DNA of 5,377 nt from Campylobacterota bacterium. GTDB taxonomy: Bacteria > Campylobacterota > Campylobacteria > Campylobacterales > Sulfurovaceae. The stretch covers positions 1 through 5,377 of the forward strand of contig QMKU01000120.1 in NCBI GenBank assembly GCA_003646525.1. Direction: 5' to 3'. This document shows positions 4,221 to 5,377 of this stretch, piece by piece (within the stretch, counting starts at the first letter, position 1; each line of letters begins with the position of its first letter). The position numbers were made by a program, and so were the translations under genes. The notes beneath the pieces are model-generated. The model did not search any database. It saw nothing but the letters and a program-made list of their open reading frames with translations, and was not told the origin of the DNA.

Positions 4221-5377
4221 ATGGCAAAAGTTTTGATTTTAGGTGGAGGATTTGCGGGCGTAGAAGCTGCGATCTATCTACGCAAGCATGACATCGATGT
4301 AACACTCATAAGCAACAGAGATTACTTTTATATCTATCCCACTTCGATCTGGATACCGACAGGTGAATCTACAATGGCAGATGTGAGTATCCCACTCAAG
4401 GATTTAGAAAAAGCTCATGGCTTCACACTCATCATAGATGAGGTCAAAGAGATACACTCCAAAGAACGGCGTGTAATTTGTGAAAACGGTGAGTATCAGT
4501 GCGATTATCTGGTGATTGCGATGGGAAGTGGAAAAGTCAAGCATCAGGGAAGTGAAAACTTTCTCTCTATCTGTGGCAAACCCGAAGAGGCACCACTCAT
4601 CAAAGAGCGTATTGATACTCTGATCGAAAAAGGAAGTGGCAAGATCGCTATGGGATTTGGTGGTAATCCAAAAGATCCAAGTAATGTACGGGGCGGTCCT
4701 GCCTTTGAGGTGATCTTCAATCTCCACAATAAACTCAAAAAGCTTGGCATTCGTGATCAATTTGAGCTAACATTTTTTGCACCGATGAAGAAGCCTGGAG
4801 CACGGATGGGACCAAAAGCGTTGAAAATGATGGATATGTATTTTGATAGACTCAATATCCAAAAACACTTTGGCAAAAAAATTCTTCGTTTTGAAGAAAA
4901 TGGTATTATATTTGAGGATGAGAGTAAACTGGAGAGTGACTTTACGATGTTTATTCCTGCTGGAGATGGTCATCCTATCTTTGAGAACTCCGATCTGCCG
5001 CTGAATGAAGCAGGACTCATCCAAATAGATGATTATTGTGAAGTGATGCATGATTATGATGATACACAGGAGAAGTACAAAGTCTTCGCTATCGGAGATG
5101 CTACAGCACTCGATGGTCCAGATTGGCGTGCCAAACAGGGACATATAGCCGAAGTCATGGCAAAAAATGTTGCTTTCAATATCAATGAAATGATTCTCAA
5201 CAAAGAGGATCGCAAAGGATACCTTGCACATATCAATATACTCTGCATGATGGATAGCGGAGATGGTGCTGCCTTCGTCTATCGCAATCACAAAGGCGGA
5301 AAAATGATCCCACTACCTATCATCGGTCATTGGATGAAAAAAGGCTGGGGCTGGTACTGCCGAAACTCCAAACTAGG
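4221..5377 (+). CDS. SQR-like FAD-dependent oxidoreductase (3' end outside window)
   Basis: 385 residues are visible, nearly all of a family of about 400. The N-terminus has a Rossmann FAD-binding motif (VLILGGGFAGVEAA, 4-17), the middle the ATG-like DYLVIAMGSG (95-104), and the C-terminal half the second FAD motif KVFAIGDATAL (287-297). ICGKPEEAP (117-125) and LCMMDSGDGAAFVYR (341-355) match the segments that hold the first and third cysteines of sulfide:quinone oxidoreductases (C118 and C342 here). The central redox cysteine, normally in a C-x-GPAY/FE motif, is replaced: the segment reads VRGGPAFE (156-163), with R157 at that place. The protein therefore belongs to the SQR/flavocytochrome c sulfide dehydrogenase/NDH-2 superfamily but may not do canonical sulfide oxidation through a cysteine-polysulfide bridge. 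A quinone-reducing role at the membrane is inferred. The start at ATG 4221 is preceded by TAGGAAA. No stop is reached at the window edge. Confidence 0.85.
   Translation, partial: MAKVLILGGGFAGVEAAIYLRKHDIDVTLISNRDYFYIYPTSIWIPTGESTMADVSIPLKDLEKAHGFTLIIDEVKEIHSKERRVICENGEYQCDYLVIAMGSGKVKHQGSENFLSICGKPEEAPLIKERIDTLIEKGSGKIAMGFGGNPKDPSNVRGGPAFEVIFNLHNKLKKLGIRDQFELTFFAPMKKPGARMGPKALKMMDMYFDRLNIQKHFGKKILRFEENGIIFEDESKLESDFTMFIPAGDGHPIFENSDLPLNEAGLIQIDDYCEVMHDYDDTQEKYKVFAIGDATALDGPDWRAKQGHIAEVMAKNVAFNINEMILNKEDRKGYLAHINILCMMDSGDGAAFVYRNHKGGKMIPLPIIGHWMKKGWGWYCRNSKL

Noticed and set aside
4404..5291. Minus-strand frames opposite the flavoprotein gene
   Set aside because: They mirror the long plus-strand coding sequence that has both FAD motifs; they are shadow frames.

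Overview
The window looks like chromosome from a sulfur-oxidising, chemolithotrophic member of the Campylobacterota (Sulfurimonas/Sulfurovum/Sulfuricurvum-like). This rests on an AT-rich composition with A-rich Shine-Dalgarno regions, the style of the CcoG, MoaC and DUF493 proteins, and a sulfide:quinone-oxidoreductase-like flavoprotein. The genus is inferred from these features and was not tested.

Layout. (1) 1-482 (+): the 3' end of a Phd/YefM-type antitoxin gene and a complete ParE/RelE-superfamily toxin gene, overlapping by ATGA. (2) 483-880: about 400 bases with no convincing gene but dense secondary structure. It holds a perfect 19-bp hairpin just after the toxin, a second hairpin with a competing partner, and at 691-842 a compact cloverleaf-like element in which a 10-bp closing helix encloses three hairpins. 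(3) 881-1604 (-): moaC followed by a DUF493/YbeD-like gene with an overlapping GTG start. (4) 1605-1775: a divergent control region with a good sigma70-type promoter facing right. Three copies of ATGAYGATAA lie just upstream, spaced exactly 20 bp apart, and an inverted copy lies between the -35 and -10 boxes. (5) 1776-3906 (+): a tight two-gene operon of a serine-recombinase-like protein that has lost its catalytic residues, probably a DNA-binding regulator, and ccoG, the cuproprotein/ferredoxin membrane protein needed for cbb3 cytochrome oxidase assembly. (6) 3907-4220: a gene graveyard containing a frameshifted scrap resembling the N-terminus of a YeeE/YedE sulfur transporter, and a REPIN-like pair of inverted GTAG-REP hairpins. 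(7) 4221-5377 (+): an SQR-like flavoprotein, running off the window, in which the central redox cysteine of canonical SQR is replaced by arginine.

How it fits together. MoaC makes a molybdopterin precursor, CcoG serves respiratory oxidase assembly, and the flavoprotein probably feeds electrons from a sulfur compound or another donor to quinone. The TA module, structured element, REPIN and transporter remnant mark the accessory seams between these core genes. The strongest candidates for something undescribed are the 691-842 cloverleaf and the inactive-recombinase regulator with its phased operator array.
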